From Termitomyces sp. T153 (Eukaryota > Basidiomycota > Agaricomycetes > Agaricales > Lyophyllaceae): a stretch of 64,000 bases of DNA. Each line of letters begins with the position of its first letter. Position 1 is the stretch's first letter. The notes beneath the pieces were generated by a model, which worked only from the letters and a program-made list of their open reading frames with translations, searched no databases and had not been told where the DNA came from. Where the stretch lies: positions 62,001 through 126,000 of the forward strand of contig JACKQL020000045.1 in NCBI GenBank assembly GCA_018296165.2, in the 5' to 3' direction. A program made the translations under genes and the position numbers. Of the stretch, positions 43,916 to 55,446 are shown piece by piece.

Positions 43916-44998
43916 CATGGAAATGTAGCATACCTCCAGGCCCAGGAGACAGTGCCATGCAAAGTGCCCAGGCTTCTAGCATCTCTGGCACAGCAGCAGG
44001 GCAGCACAGAGTTGTCAGGCAGTATCCACATCCATGGGGACCTCCAGCAGCAGAGGGCATGCTGCCAGGGCAGCTGGAGTAAGGGCCAGCATTGGGTGAG
44101 CAGGCACAGAGTGGTGGAAGTTGCTGACCAGAGCAGGGTGCAGTGTGGAATGAGGGTGGTGTAGCTCCTTCTGGATCTCCATGAGTTGCCATTGGGCCTG
44201 GGCCACCTTGTACCACAATGTGATCTTTTCATTGCTGGAGTGACACTCCACCAGATTGTTGATGTGTTCCACCAGTGCAGGGTGCAAGCCGTCCCAGAAG
44301 GTGAGGCATAGTTGGAGGCCATCAGGGTAGGTGGCTTGTTTGACTAGAGCCCAGAACGAGTTGATGTACTCATCCAATGTATGCTTTCCTTATCCATACT
44401 GTTCCCTATTGCACAGCATCAGTGCTGCCATCTTGGCAGGGTCTAATGGAAAAAACCCCATGTGGAAGTCCTTCTCAAATGCAGTCCAGTCCAGAAAGCT
44501 TCCCACACCTCCACAATGGCAGAAAACTTGCAATGCATAGGTAGAGGCACATCCAGTCTTCATGTATGACAGCACCCAGGCTATTTTCAATGCATTGGAG
44601 TCAACAGTATCCCTGCTAAGGTGGATGTAGGTGAGGCAGGACTGCAGGAATTGCTCCCCACCAGAGCAGGCACCATCATATGTGTCTAGTAGCACTGGAC
44701 ATGGGATCTGTGGCTGTAGGGTTACCAGAGCTGCAGGGACAGGTGCAGTAGCAGGTGGGGATGCGTCCACAGCCATGGGAGGGGCAGAGCTAGTATTGAG
44801 GCATTCAAGCAATGCCTGGAGGGATTGGAAGATAAGATTGATTGTCTGACAGAGGGTAGAGAGTTCAGTCATATGGTGGGTGAGAGATGATTGCATTAAT
44901 TGCACATGGGTTCCTAAGTAGAACAGGCAAGTCCAGGCTTCATCTTGCAGGGCTGGGGCCTCCATGGATGTGTCTGGGTTGGCAAGCTGAGACATCAA
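43916..44998 (-). pseudogene. gag: Gy2-b gag remnant
   Basis: ATG 44998 (MMSQLANPDTSMEAPALQD) opens a 202-residue frame with a helical N-terminus, a Ty3-type capsid start (PCPVLLDTYDG, LQSCLTYIHLSRD, VGSFLDWTAFEKDF) and a stop near 44390. The rest (HTLDEYINSFWALVKQATY...) reads in another frame to the deletion junction. It is the best preserved Gy2 gag in the window. Confidence 0.8.
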
Positions 44999-45101
44999 AC
45001 TCTGAGGTGTTTATTCCTGGTGGGGAAGCAACAGGTAGTGGCTCAGATGTTCCTTGCAGCTATGAGGGGCTTCCAGACCAGTTTTAGGAGACTTTTTCTG
45101 C

Positions 45102-45441
45102 TGTAAGGGCAACCTCCAGAGCAGTGGATTGGAGTTGTCACACAGCTAGCAGAGGGGAATCCAAAGTATATTAGTGGAGTAGACAATAGTACAATTAGTA
45201 ACTAATCACCTAGCAGAGAGGAATCCAAAGAGAAGAAGTCTAAGGATCCTCATTGCTCAGTGCAGTGCATCAGCAGGCAGCAGAGGCATGGGAACTACTG
45301 TACAGGTGACCAGAGCTACTCCTAACCCTAGGGCAATGGTTGCTGAGGTAATACAGAGAACTCCAGGACCCTGGAGACATCAAACAAGCTGCAGAGGTGC
45401 TGGAACCAGTCATGGAGGTTGGAAATGGAAGTCCCCTGACA
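45102..45441 (-). repeat. Gy2-b 5' LTR
   Basis: 340 bp, minus strand TGTCAGGGGACTTCC...CCCTTACA, ends at the GCTTG duplication. It is shorter than the 3' LTR because of a deletion near 45360. Confidence 0.92.
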
Positions 45442-45446
45442 GCTTG

Positions 45447-45835
45447 CTGCATCTGAATAAACACACAGTGTAACTTCATCAAGAGTAAGATCCTGGCTTT
45501 TGTGAATAATAATGGCCTAAGCCAGTGTCAAGGGAAACTGTTGATGAGAAAGCTGATTCCCTGACTTGTATTCCTAAGTAGCAGTCACAGATGGAACAGG
45601 AACCCATGATGGATCCACACCATGCCATCTAGAAGTTGGAGGGCCTTGAGACTCAATCAGCAAAGATACTAGTAAATATTTTGAAGCTTTGAACTTACCA
45701 GTATATCCTGGGCATTCCACAAATACAATAGCAGGAAGTTTATAGCTTCTTTAATCACTGGAATTCTCTTTCCTCTTTGACAGGAACAAATAGTCCAAAG
45801 TTGATAGTCCATTCTTGGATGCCAAAAGCAGAAAT
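45447..45835 (-). pseudogene. Helitron/PIF1 helicase remnant 2, C-terminal piece
   Basis: Minus-strand fragments encode WHGVDPSWVPV and, in a shifted frame, INSFPLTLA.AIIIHKSQDLTLDEVTLCV, matching the last PIF1 helicase motif (HKSQG.T). It joins 46969 upstream once the solo LTR is removed, and is cut after CVYSDAAS by Gy2-b. Confidence 0.65.
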
Positions 45836-46963
45836 TGTCAGGTTCCGCTGACCTCGGGGGCTCAGCTGCACTGGGCGAGTCCTTACTAGGCGGGTGTGAT
45901 CCCCCTGCATTGGTAACCGAACACTTGAAGACATTCCGGGCCCTGGTGGCTTGCGCGGGTAGCTGGGGAGATGTGATCCAGACGGATCCGGGAAGGTCCG
46001 GAGAAGTCAGATTGTGGGGAAACGAGACGGTCTTGGCGGGGTTCAGGCAGAAGGCCGTACAGGAGATTTGCAGAAGCAAGGGAGTAGGTGGCTGTGTGAT
46101 CCATGGGGACGGAGCCGGGGTTTGATGGGAGATCATTTGGAGCTGATGGAGTCCGGGACCGAGCGAAGAGTGGGGTTTGGACCTGGTAAAGGAGTGTCGG
46201 GGTTCGTAATCGTAATCGCGGAGGTCGTTAAGGTTGATGAAGACTTGGGCACAATGGTCTGACGGAGTCACCGAGACAGCGTCAGACGAGACAATATGGA
46301 ACAGGAGTAGATTCGAGTGGGGATACGAAACGATAACGAGAATGATAACGAAATGGAAACAAGACAAGACCGGGAGACTGAGATAAGACCGGGAGACTGA
46401 GAGTAAGGAGAATGGGACATGAAACATGAAAACACGAAAAGGAAACAATCAGACCATAGGTAACGTTAAGCAATATCAAGACTAGAGTACGAAGAGCTAC
46501 TCGATGACTTATATACTGACTACCAGAGGACTTCGGGGTACGTCGGCTGTGGCGGCGGGGCTTGGCGGGGCTTGACGGAGTGGGCGGGTGTCGGTTGTGA
46601 TCGAAGATCGTGCCGCGCTGATATGTTGATGGGATCATTGGAGAACGTGGGTTGCCCCGAGGTCGTCGTGATACTCCGGAATAGGTCGGAGGAAGCAGGG
46701 TGTTGAGTTAATGATGGGGGGCGAAGATCGGGAACAGCGGGGGTGGTTCTCGGGGTTTGGGAAGCCCAGGGTAAGTGTCAGTGGCTGCGGGGCAGGCACC
46801 AAAGTTGGCCAGGGGGCCGTCGGAGTTAGCCGGGGGGGGGGCGTCGGAGTTAGCCAAAGTAGGCGCGGGGCATGGGCGGAAGTTCAGCGGAGCGTTGGGG
46901 GTCCTTTGGGGGTTTGGGGGTTTGATGAACGATGTGCGGGGTTTCGGGGAACGGGTCGTGACA
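45836..46963 (-). repeat. Gy1-type solo LTR inserted in PIF1 remnant
   Basis: 1,128 bp; minus strand TGTCACGACCCGTTCC...GGAACCTGACA, with perfect target duplication GAAAT (45831-45835, 46964-46968). TATA (plus-strand cttatata, about 46506-46513) and the self-primer (plus AATATCAAGACT, 46472-46483) are conserved. CpG-rich, so recent. Formed by recombination between two LTRs. Confidence 0.95.
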
Positions 46964-46968
46964 GAAAT

Positions 46969-48181
46969 CCCTGTAGGAGCTAGACAAACAACAAGATCTT
47001 TTCCTTGAGGTTCATCTTTGAACATTTATGGAGTGCAGTTGTTATAGCCCAAATGAAAAATGATTTTCCTGTACCAGCAGTTCCATCAACATTAGACTGT
47101 AAAGGAGGAGGTTTTGAATCACTGTCTTGTGCATGAAGGTTTTTAAAATAAGCCATGAGTTAGAGAAAGACATTTGATGCTCTACCTTGAGATTGGCATA
47201 ATGCACTTTTGGGAGAGTTTGAACATCATCATTAGGAGATGCTTTGACTTGGCTAGTAAGCCACTGAGATGCATCATGAATGATTCCAGCTGAAGGAGCT
47301 ATATATGCAATTTGCTGAAGTTGCTGAAAATCAATGTGAACTGCATTGTTATGGAAGGTTGGATAGTTGTCTTGAAGATAGTGAAGCCAAGTTTCAATAT
47401 ATCCACAACAAACACAGAAATCTTCATAAGCAGCAAAGTTTGTTTGTGGGTCTATTCCAGCACATCACATAATAATGACATCACAATCTTTAGGAAGTCA
47501 AGGGAGCTTTTGATGAAAGACTGTATTTTTGTGAGGAAAGTTGCAGATATGGCCAGTGTATTTAAATTGACCACCACAAACTTGCCAGAGTTGGATCAAT
47601 GAATGAACTGGAGAAATAAGCATTTCCTCCATTTGCATAAGCTGAAGCAAATGAGCAGGATAGATTCCAGGATATATTTTGTTTGAAGCTTGGTATTTTC
47701 TGCTTTTACAACACTTAATGCAAGCACCATCAATAACATTGAAGCCAAACCACTTCTCATGGCACAATTTGCATTTTTCCATTTTCATATCCATGATTTA
47801 TAAACACACATCATCCAACATATGTTTATCTTCTCCTGAAACTGCAGGTTCAGCCAGAGTATCACCTTTAGCAGGAGTTGTGGAAGAAGATGCAGAAAGA
47901 GATGGAGAATTGGGAAGTGGAGGGTGAACCAGTTGCATATGATCAATATCCAGTTGCTCTTGAGCATGAGCCTCAGAAACTTGCTGTGCAGCACATTGAC
48001 AACTTTCATGTCTTTGTTGTTTGCAACAATTACAGTTTGATGTAGTACTGAAGATCTCTTTTGGCACCCAATGATATTTGGGAGTACACCATAACTTGTT
48101 TGAATTTGGAGAATGTTTGTAACATTTCTGTTGTGAGTTGTGCTGCTTACTGTCCACACACTGTAAGTCAAAACCAGTCAA
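46969..48181 (-). pseudogene. Helitron/PIF1 helicase remnant 2: Cys-rich N-terminus, DUF6570-like, Walker A
   Basis: Minus strand. ATG 48181 (MTGFDLQCVDSKQ...) starts a Ser/Pro- and Cys-rich N-terminus. 47794-47498 encodes CKLCHEKWFGFNV, CIKCCKSRKY, YPAHLLQLMQMEEMLISP and LIQLWQVCGGQFKYTGH, the conserved segment that precedes Rep in a group of Helitron PIF1 proteins (DUF6570-like, from memory of the family). Next comes Walker A DGTAGTGKSFFIWAI (47063-47084) and VVCLAPTGIS, broken exactly there by the solo LTR. The Rep domain that should lie between is absent, so this is an internally deleted copy. Confidence 0.7.
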
Positions 48182-48301
48182 TAGGTCTGTCTATGATGTA
48201 TGAAGTAAGGCACTGCCTTATGTAAGTACTAGTAAGATACTTTTAAGGACAGCATCATGTGATGCTATTAGTGTAATTAGATAATAGATAATATATGTAT
48301 G
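48182..48301. other. Short AT-rich spacer
   Basis: No gene seen. The left limit of the neighbouring inverted Gy4 fragment cannot be fixed, because its partner reaches the window end. Confidence 0.4.
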
Positions 48302-48795
48302 CAAGTAATGGGCGCTCTGTCACATACCCCACTTTTGAGTCCATCAACAGACTCACTTCTACACACAGCTAAAGTCAAAAAATAAAGGGGTGCAATACAG
48401 CATCCCACCCAAGGGTGTGCACTGGAATTCACATGCAAATTCCTACATATATTTACTAGTAGGATCAACCAATCCTATGAGGACAAGTATACTTGCATGA
48501 TATAGGCTGCTCAAGCCCACAGACAATTCATCAAATTTTTTTGTGATGAGCTACATTAGTAGCTCACCCTGCTTATTCATCCATCTTCGAGGCCTCTGCT
48601 TCCTCATTGCTCACCATGTCCACCCAGCACTCTGATATAGAAATCAACTCTCTCATAGTCACCTTAGATCTGCTAATCCAAATGAGTTTGAGGATTGCAA
48701 ATCTGCTCTGGATTCATGGGCATCCCTCAAGGAGCCCACCTGTAAAGTAATTTTTAGTGTGGGGATATATGGGATATCCCCACCATCTGGAAGGG
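48302..48795 (-). mobile_element. Gy4 fragment in inverted orientation
   Basis: 48302-48641 is the inverted counterpart of about 63645-64000 (for example 'cacttctacacacagctaaa' on both, opposite strands), and 48650-48795 is the inverted counterpart of 53937-54092. The two blocks are adjacent here but about 1.2 kb apart (without Gy2-c) in the plus-strand copy, so this is a second, deleted, minus-strand copy of the same element tail. Confidence 0.75.
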
Positions 48796-51745
48796 GTATG
48801 GCAATTGACCCCTCAAGACAAACTGTATAGACTGGCTATGGAGGACAAAATATCTAAGCCTAGTGAGTTCAAATACTCATGGAAAGAAGCAAGAGGGAGG
48901 ACAGTTTGTAGTGTTGCTTGACTGATCATATCAGAGAATCAGAAATTTGTTTGATGGCATTGCATGACAAGTATGCAAAGCCTGTACCACCTGCAAAGGC
49001 AAACAAACATAGAGAGCATTGCTCTCTGCCAAAGACAGTTGGGGGAAAGTTACAACCTTCCAAGCTGTCAGAAGGCAATATACCATGCCTTTGTCAGCAG
49101 TGGTACAACAAGTTCCAAGACATGGTCAATGGAACAAAGGAGGAACTTCCTCCTTGGTGCAAAGTAAATCATGAGATAAATTTAATTGATGATTCCAAAT
49201 AGTACTCATACTTCATGCCAAGGTGTCCTAAGTCACTTCAGCAGCAATTGCAGGACAGAATTGACTGCTATGTGTGGGCTAAGTGGTAGGAGCCATGTGC
49301 AGCCAACCAGGCTGCACCACTGTTGTGCATTCCCAAAAAGGATAGATCCTTGTGGACAGCCTTAGATGCTTGTCAGTGCAATGACAATACCATTAAGGAT
49401 GGAACACCCTTACCAAGCCAAGAAGTTATTAGGGAAGATGTGGCTCATGCACCAGTAAGGTCTAAGATTGACCTTACTGATGCATATGAACAAGTTAGGA
49501 TATGTACATCAGACATACCTAAAACTGTGAGAGGACAAGCATGACTATGGATAAACTCAGCTAGAGCAAGCAGGCACAGGTGACAAGTGAGCATCAAAGG
49601 AGCAGGAAGCAGCTAAGAAGCAGACAAGGGGCAAGTGCAGCAAGCTAAGCTAAGGTAACAACACAGGGGCTCTCACAGTTGATTCACCGAATAGACCTGG
49701 GTAATGCTGCTATTGATCAGTCAAAGGATATTCTATCCTTGCAACTGGCTTATATACTACATCTGTGGCTATGCTATGACTAATGCTATATGTGGTAAGC
49801 AACCCAGGTATGCTAAGCAGTAATGACTATCAATATGTCAAAAGGAGAAATAGAGTCTGATGACTACAAAGGACTGACTAATACTGTCTGGAGGGTGCAG
49901 GGGCTTAGTGACCAGTTGGTCAGATATGCTAGAGATGATGCTATACCTGTGACTAAGGCTGGATAGAGTTGGAGTTACCTGTAAAGGGGTCATCCCCTTA
50001 CAAAAACTGTATTTATGACCATTACTGGAACATATCGCAGTAACATCATGCAGATTGGTGATTGTAGTGTGCCAGCCACATTCCAACACCTAATGACATC
50101 CATATTCAGAGACATCATTGGCAAATGGATGCATGTTTACCTAGACAATATATTTGTCTTCTTGGACTCTATTGAGGAACATGAGCAGCACCTTTGAGTA
50201 GTCTTTGAAAGACTATGGAAAAACAAGCTCTACCTCAAATGGAAGAAGTGCAAGCTATATGCTGAGTGCATAGAGTGCCTCAGCCATATAATTGTTTTGC
50301 AGGGAATACACTCTGACATGGAGAAGTTGAATAGGATCCAGGAGTGGTGTACTCCTAGAATGTACAATGACATCCAACAGTTTGTTGGGTTGTTGAATTA
50401 CATTGGGAATTTCTGCCTGATGTATCTGCATACACAGGGCCACTAATGGCCATGATGCAGAATGGGTTGCCAATGGATTGGCAACCCATCTACCAACAGT
50501 GTTTTGACATGATCAAGAAGATCTGTGCCAAAACTCCAGTCATATGCCTGATTGATCCTTGACACAAAGGTCCTATCTGGCTGATCTGCAATGCCTCCAA
50601 GACAGGTGTCAAAGCAATGTATGGACAAGGACCAAGCTGGCAAAAATGTTGGCCAGCAGCATTCATGTCCAAAAAGTTCACTAATGCACAGTAAAATTAT
50701 GCCATGCATGAACTGGAAATGCTGGCTATCTTAGAAGCCCTCCTCAAATGGGGGGATAAGCTTCCTGAATATAAGGTTGATGTGATAATGGATCATAAAG
50801 CACTTGAGTTCTTCATACCTCAACAGGACTTGTCACCATGCCAGCAATGGTGGACACATTATATGTCAAAATTCAATTTTGACATCATGTATGTGAAAGG
50901 AGAACTCAACAAGGTAGTGGACTATTTATTCTGCTACTTTGAGAAGTGACTCTCCATGGGACATGCATCACATCCATGACTATGTATGTGCAGATGCTCA
51001 TAGGTCAGATTCTGTGTACTGTGATCTGACCAGACCAAAATGACTGGTCAAGTCAAAGTGACTTAATGGAATTTGTGATAAATGCAAGCATTTCAGAGAT
51101 GACACAATTTGCACCATTTGAGTTGAATGGTGGATATATGCTGTCCATGATAAGAGAGATTAGGGCAGATACTTCAATTCCAAAGGGAATCCAACAGTTT
51201 ACCTGCCAAGCTCTGGAGAACCTGGCAGTGGTGCATGATGCAATTATTGAGGCACATGTCTTTCAGACATGTCTGGCCAATTCATGTTGCAGGCCTGACC
51301 CCAAACTTGAGAAAGGTGCACTGGTGTACCTTTCAATAAAGAACCTTGACTTACCAAAAGGCAGAGCAAGAAAGCTCTGCCCTAAGTGGGTTGAGCTGTA
51401 TAGAATTGTGGAGGCCTTTAGTAAGACCTCCAACAATGTGTTGGAGTTGCCAGTGGCACTCCAGGAATAAAGGATTCATTCTAAGTTCCATGTGTCATTG
51501 CTGTGCCTGTATAAGGCCAGTGACAACACTTTGTTCCCCAATAGGGCAATGCCAGAGGCTTACAACTTTGGTGCCCCAGACAAACAAGGGGTTCATTGAT
51601 GACCTGATAGGTCATTGTTGGAAGGGTAAGAACCTTGAGTTTGAGGTTCACTAGAGTCTAGGGGACACCACTTGGGAGTTTCTCAAGACATGCAAGGACC
51701 TTGAGGCCCTTGACAGATATCTGAAGCTGCAGGGCCTATAGCACC
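48796..51745 (+). pseudogene. Gy4 Pol remnant: RT, RNase H, integrase end, chromodomain
   Basis: Plus-strand fragments: LPPWCKVNHEINLIDDSK before RT; LLCIPKKDRSLWTALDACQC and KIDLTDAYEQVRI; then an orphan solo LTR; then TGTYRSNIMQIGDCSVPATF and HVYLDNIFVF (YLDN for YLDD). RNase H (LICNASKTGV, HELEMLAILEALLKW, IMDHKALEFF) ends at 50949. Most of the integrase core is gone. From 51066 the integrase C-terminal part is a 134-residue frame (APFELNGGYM, LPKGRARKLCPKW), and a chromodomain-like end follows (LEFEVH, DTTWEF; about 51590-51740). All parts carry stops. Confidence 0.8.
49526..50002 (+). repeat. Orphan solo LTR in Gy4 RT
   Basis: 477 bp starting TGTGAGAGGACAAG and ending CCCCTTACA, flanked by AAAAC at 49521-49525 and 50003-50007. 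Removing it restores the RT frame ...PKTVFMT.... It matches no other element in the window. Orientation is uncertain because both ends obey TG...CA. Confidence 0.8.
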
Positions 51746-54700
51746 CTGCACAGCTTGCTAGAAGGTCTAAGTTAACTTGACTTAGCTTTAGAAGTCAACA
51801 GGCCACTATGCCGGTAGCCATCAATGATTAGATCAGCCAGTTTTTTGGCTGGGCACAAAGTCCAACTGGACTTTGTCTTCCTACACATCATTGGTGCAAC
51901 ACCAACATTATTAGAGAGGACACAACCCTTGCTTTATGGGCAAGAAGAAAAAGTGGCCAGGCAAGGCAGACACAGATCTGCCAGGATATTTGATGAGCAC
52001 TGGGCAGAGCTCAAGAGGAGGATAGTCAGGGAGTAATGTGCTCTCTGGCTTTGGTAGCTTTGCTGCATTGGCAGGAGGCTTGGTGCTGAGGGACATAGCA
52101 CTCTCAACAATGAGAAGAGTGGCCCCAGCTCAACAGGACACAAGGCCTGTGAGTGGGGGACTGCCCATAGTGCCAGGAGATGTAGCTCTGCTGAGCTACA
52201 CCATTTGCCCCTCGACAAGGCAGAGCAGGCAGAGGATGTGGGGGACTTTCAGCCCCCTCTTAAGGAGCAGGCAGAGAACATGGGGGACCACTGGCCCCCC
52301 CTCAATTCAACTTTGGATACCCTGTAGCTGCACAACCAGTGTGGTCCCAGAAGTTCCAGCAATCTGTTATGCTACAGTTTGTTGTGGCCCCACTTCCAGT
52401 GGCTGGTCCTGGTCATACCATGGGCATGGCAGGTCAGCAATGACCTGCCACTATTTTGTTGCAGGTAGAGATTTCAGTCCCTGCAGCATCAACAGCTGAT
52501 GCAATGGAGGTGGATGACAACAGCCCAGAGTTGATCATGGCTCTGATGCAGTTGCTGGCACCTCCATGGCAGTTGCATCTGCCATTGCCTACTGGAATGT
52601 GTTTGTCAAATGTGCCCTCAACATCATGAAGTACATTGGGGTAATCTATAGTTGCCTCCAGGGGAGTAGCACTCCCCATCAACTGCCTAGAAGAAAGTTG
52701 ATCAATGCTTCTCTGTGAAGGAGAAGGGCAAGGGCAAAGCAAAAGAACCTGAGCCTTTGACTGCCATGGATGAGCAGGTTGCTCATCTACTCCAGCAGCT
52801 TTATGAAGCTAGAGTTTTAGAGGACATTGGTGCTGATGTCCTCAATAATCTTGTAGTGCTGTTGGCACTGGCTAAAGTTCTGAATGAACTTAATGTTGTG
52901 CAAAATCAAAGGGATGAGGCCTATGCAGACCTCTTTTGTGCAGCATTGAAAAAGGGGAAGAGGGTAGCAACCCCTCCCAACTCTTCAGAGACAAAGAAGG
53001 CTTACTTGATGTTGTGTAAAATCAAAGGGATGAGGCCTGTGCAGACCTCTTTTTTACAGCATTGGGAAAGCAGAAGAGGGTAGCAACCTCTCCTAACCCT
53101 TCAGAGGCAAAGAAGGCTTGTACTAAGCCTTCTTTGTTTGTTGAGGGATCCTCAACTCAGAGAGCACTACTCATGCCCTACAATGATATTAGGCCTGCTG
53201 GTGATGACCAGAGGATGGATGAGTGCTCTAATTTTGAGGTGGCCTCATCCTCAGCTGGGCCATCCAAGCCAGTGGTGGCTAGAGTAAAGCCACCAAAACC
53301 AGCAGCAACAAAGGAGGGATTGTCAAAGCCCTTCACAAAGAAAGCTAGCACTGGGCAGCCTTCTGCCATAGTGACAGAGGCAGACAACTCTACAGTCGTC
53401 ACCACAACAATTGCTTTCCTGGCTAATGTTCCTTATGGAGCAGAAGCTGGTGTCATCAAGGTCCTCAAATTGAGGACTTATAGTATGCCTGGTATGCTCC
53501 CTCAGGAGTTTAGGCCAACAGTGCATAGAGATCCACATGATGAAGAATTTTTTGTCACCCAGCAGGCAGCTGCCCAGGCAATGGCAGGTCTCTTCTTGGC
53601 AGTGATAATGAGGATGATGATGTGCCTATGTCTAAACAACATATCCTGGACAGTGACTCAGACAACAATGCTAATGAGTGTCATTGCAAGAAGCAGCACA
53701 ATGCTAATGCCAAATGGCTGTTAGCCATTGATGCTGAGAAGTCCAAAATGGACCACAAGCATCTAAATGACACAGTGCCTGGCTGCCTACCAGATAGCTA
53801 GGACACAACCTTAGTTTGTGGGCATTTTGAGTGCCAGAATGACTCCTGGGGTATGCTGCACCCCAACTTCTACTGGTTGCCAGTAACCAATGCAGTTTTC
53901 ATTGGTGATGAAGCAGTCTTTGCCTGCTCTACTGAGATGGTGGGGATATCCCATATATCCCCATGTTACAAATTACTATACAGGTGGGCTCCTTGAGGAA
54001 TGCCATGAATATGGAGCAGATTTGCCTGATTCTCAAACTCATTTGGGTTGGCAGAATCAAGGTGACTATGAGAGAGTGGATTCATGCCACTCTCCTCCTT
54101 CAGGAGTTCTATTGAATCTCCTTTTTCACAGCTCCACCATTGAAAGACCACACAATGAGGTGGGCTATGGAGCTAAGTCCAGCAGAGTTGGAAACAACTC
54201 TGCCTAAGGGGAACCCCAATTGGGTACTGGTCCCCCTCTCTTCATGGTTGTTGGCCATGCTCAGCTGCACCAATAACAATATGCAGGGTGTGGGACTTAC
54301 TCAAGTCCTAATCAGCTGCCACTTCAACATTGATGCATGGGTGCAGTACATCATGCACCATGGCCACTCAGATTCACAGACCTGTATTCAGGTGTGGCTA
54401 TCAATGCCTCCTTGCATCTTCAGCTACATTCTGGGTCAGGTGCTAGCCCCAACTGCTCTACACACATGAATGGCCTATATGAGGCTGTTTACCATGTTGG
54501 TTGCCCAACTGCATCTCTATTGGGAAGTGGTAGACAACTACCAATTTGGTGTAGGAGAATTTAATGGTATTACTTCCCACACCTTCACTCCATGTAGGCT
54601 GCAAATTACCAGTCTGAGCAAGACAGAGGTAATATGTCACCTCCTAGCAAATCATGTGCCTCCCTCCTGGGTAAATCATGCATATACTTTTGGTATACAC

Positions 54701-54975
54701 TTTCTTGATCACCACTGGACTGGAAGCATTATGCATGTGGACCTGTTTACACAAGTTAACAATGAACATCATCTTTGACTCTAGACTATTGGGGTACCCC
54801 CTCCCTCACCAGAGTACAATGAGTGGTACATCCCCATTGCTGATGGCCAGGAGTGCTTCCATATGCTCCTGCAAATTTATGAGAGCAGATGGCACTCTCC
54901 TTCTAGCACAGCCACTCACTTTGGTGAGGATGGTATCTTCACCCATCTCATACATCACCTGGCACAGGTTGTAAG
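51746..54975 (+). pseudogene. Gy4 downstream ORF region, function unknown
   Basis: Plus-strand coding fragments follow the chromodomain end. They include a Pro/Gly-rich part (about 52250-52440), an acidic stretch with MEVDDNSPELIMALMQLLA, then frames 52715-53083 (KEKGKGKAKEPEPLTAMDEQ, with helical heptads) and 53062-53724 (Lys/Ala/Pro/Ser-rich). A later part has WWGYPIYP and FHSSTIERPHNE. A tandem duplication of about 116 bp (52893-53124) shifts the frame. I do not recognise any domain. Its presence in two copies (see 48302-48795) shows it belongs to the element. The coding region ends with MDEQAG at 63712, beyond Gy2-c. Confidence 0.5.
52893..53124 (+). repeat. 116-bp tandem duplication
   Basis: ATGTTGTGCAAAATCAAAGG at 52893 recurs as ATGTTGTGTAAAATCAAAGG at 53009. 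Two units, period 116 (not a multiple of three), so the second unit reads in a different frame. Confidence 0.85.
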
Positions 54976-55340
54976 TGTCAGGTAACTTTCATTTCCAACC
55001 TCTGTAACTGGTTCCAGCACCTCCACAGCTTGTTTGACATCTTGGGGGCTCCTTCTAGAACTCTAGAGATCTCCAGAGAACTGTGGAGTTCTTTGTCTTA
55101 CCTCAGCAACCATGGCCCTAGGGTTAAGAGTAGCTCTGGTCACCTGTATAGTAGTTCCCATGCTTCCACTGCCTGCTGATGTGCTGTGCTGAGCAGTGGA
55201 GATCCTTAGACTTGTTCTGGGTTCCACTCTGCTAGGTGATTAGTTACTGATTGTATCATCATTTACTCCACTAATATACTTTGGATTCCCCTCTGCTAGC
55301 TGCATAACTCCAATCCACTGCTCTGGAGATTGCTCTTACA
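54976..55340 (+). repeat. Gy2-c 5' LTR
   Basis: 365 bp, TGTCAGGTAAC...TTGCTCTTACA. AGACTTGTTCTG at 55208-55219 is the self-primer candidate. Confidence 0.93.
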
Positions 55341-55355
55341 GCAGAACAAGTCTCC
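55341..55355 (+). promoter_or_regulatory. Gy2-c primer-binding site, self-priming type
   Basis: GCAGAACAAGTCTCC directly follows the LTR; CAGAACAAGTCT (55342-55353) is the exact 12-nt reverse complement of LTR positions 55208-55219. The same pairing, with 11 matches, is present in Gy2-a. Confidence 0.75.
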
Positions 55356-55446
55356 TACAACTGGTCTAGAAGCCCCCTGTAGCTGTATAGAACCCCCAAG
55401 CTGCTACCTGTCACTTCCCCACCAGGAATAAACACTCCAGAGTTTG

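Larger units (their letters stand above)
41061..45441 (-). mobile_element. Gy2-b: internally deleted Gypsy element
   Basis: 4,381 bp on the minus strand, flanked by a perfect target duplication GCTTG (41056-41060 and 45442-45446). LTRs are 41061-41429 (3') and 45102-45441 (5'). It contains gag (44998 downward), then at about 43915 a direct join from the Gag zinc-knuckle region to RT, deleting protease and half of RT. RT end, RNase H and integrase follow. It is a decayed deletion derivative, yet with clean termini. Confidence 0.93.

Noticed and set aside
49519..50010. hAT-like DNA transposon with 8-bp duplication AAAACTGT
   Set aside because: The same sequence is better explained as an LTR: TGTGAG...TTACA with 5-bp AAAAC duplications. 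No hAT terminal inverted repeat is present.
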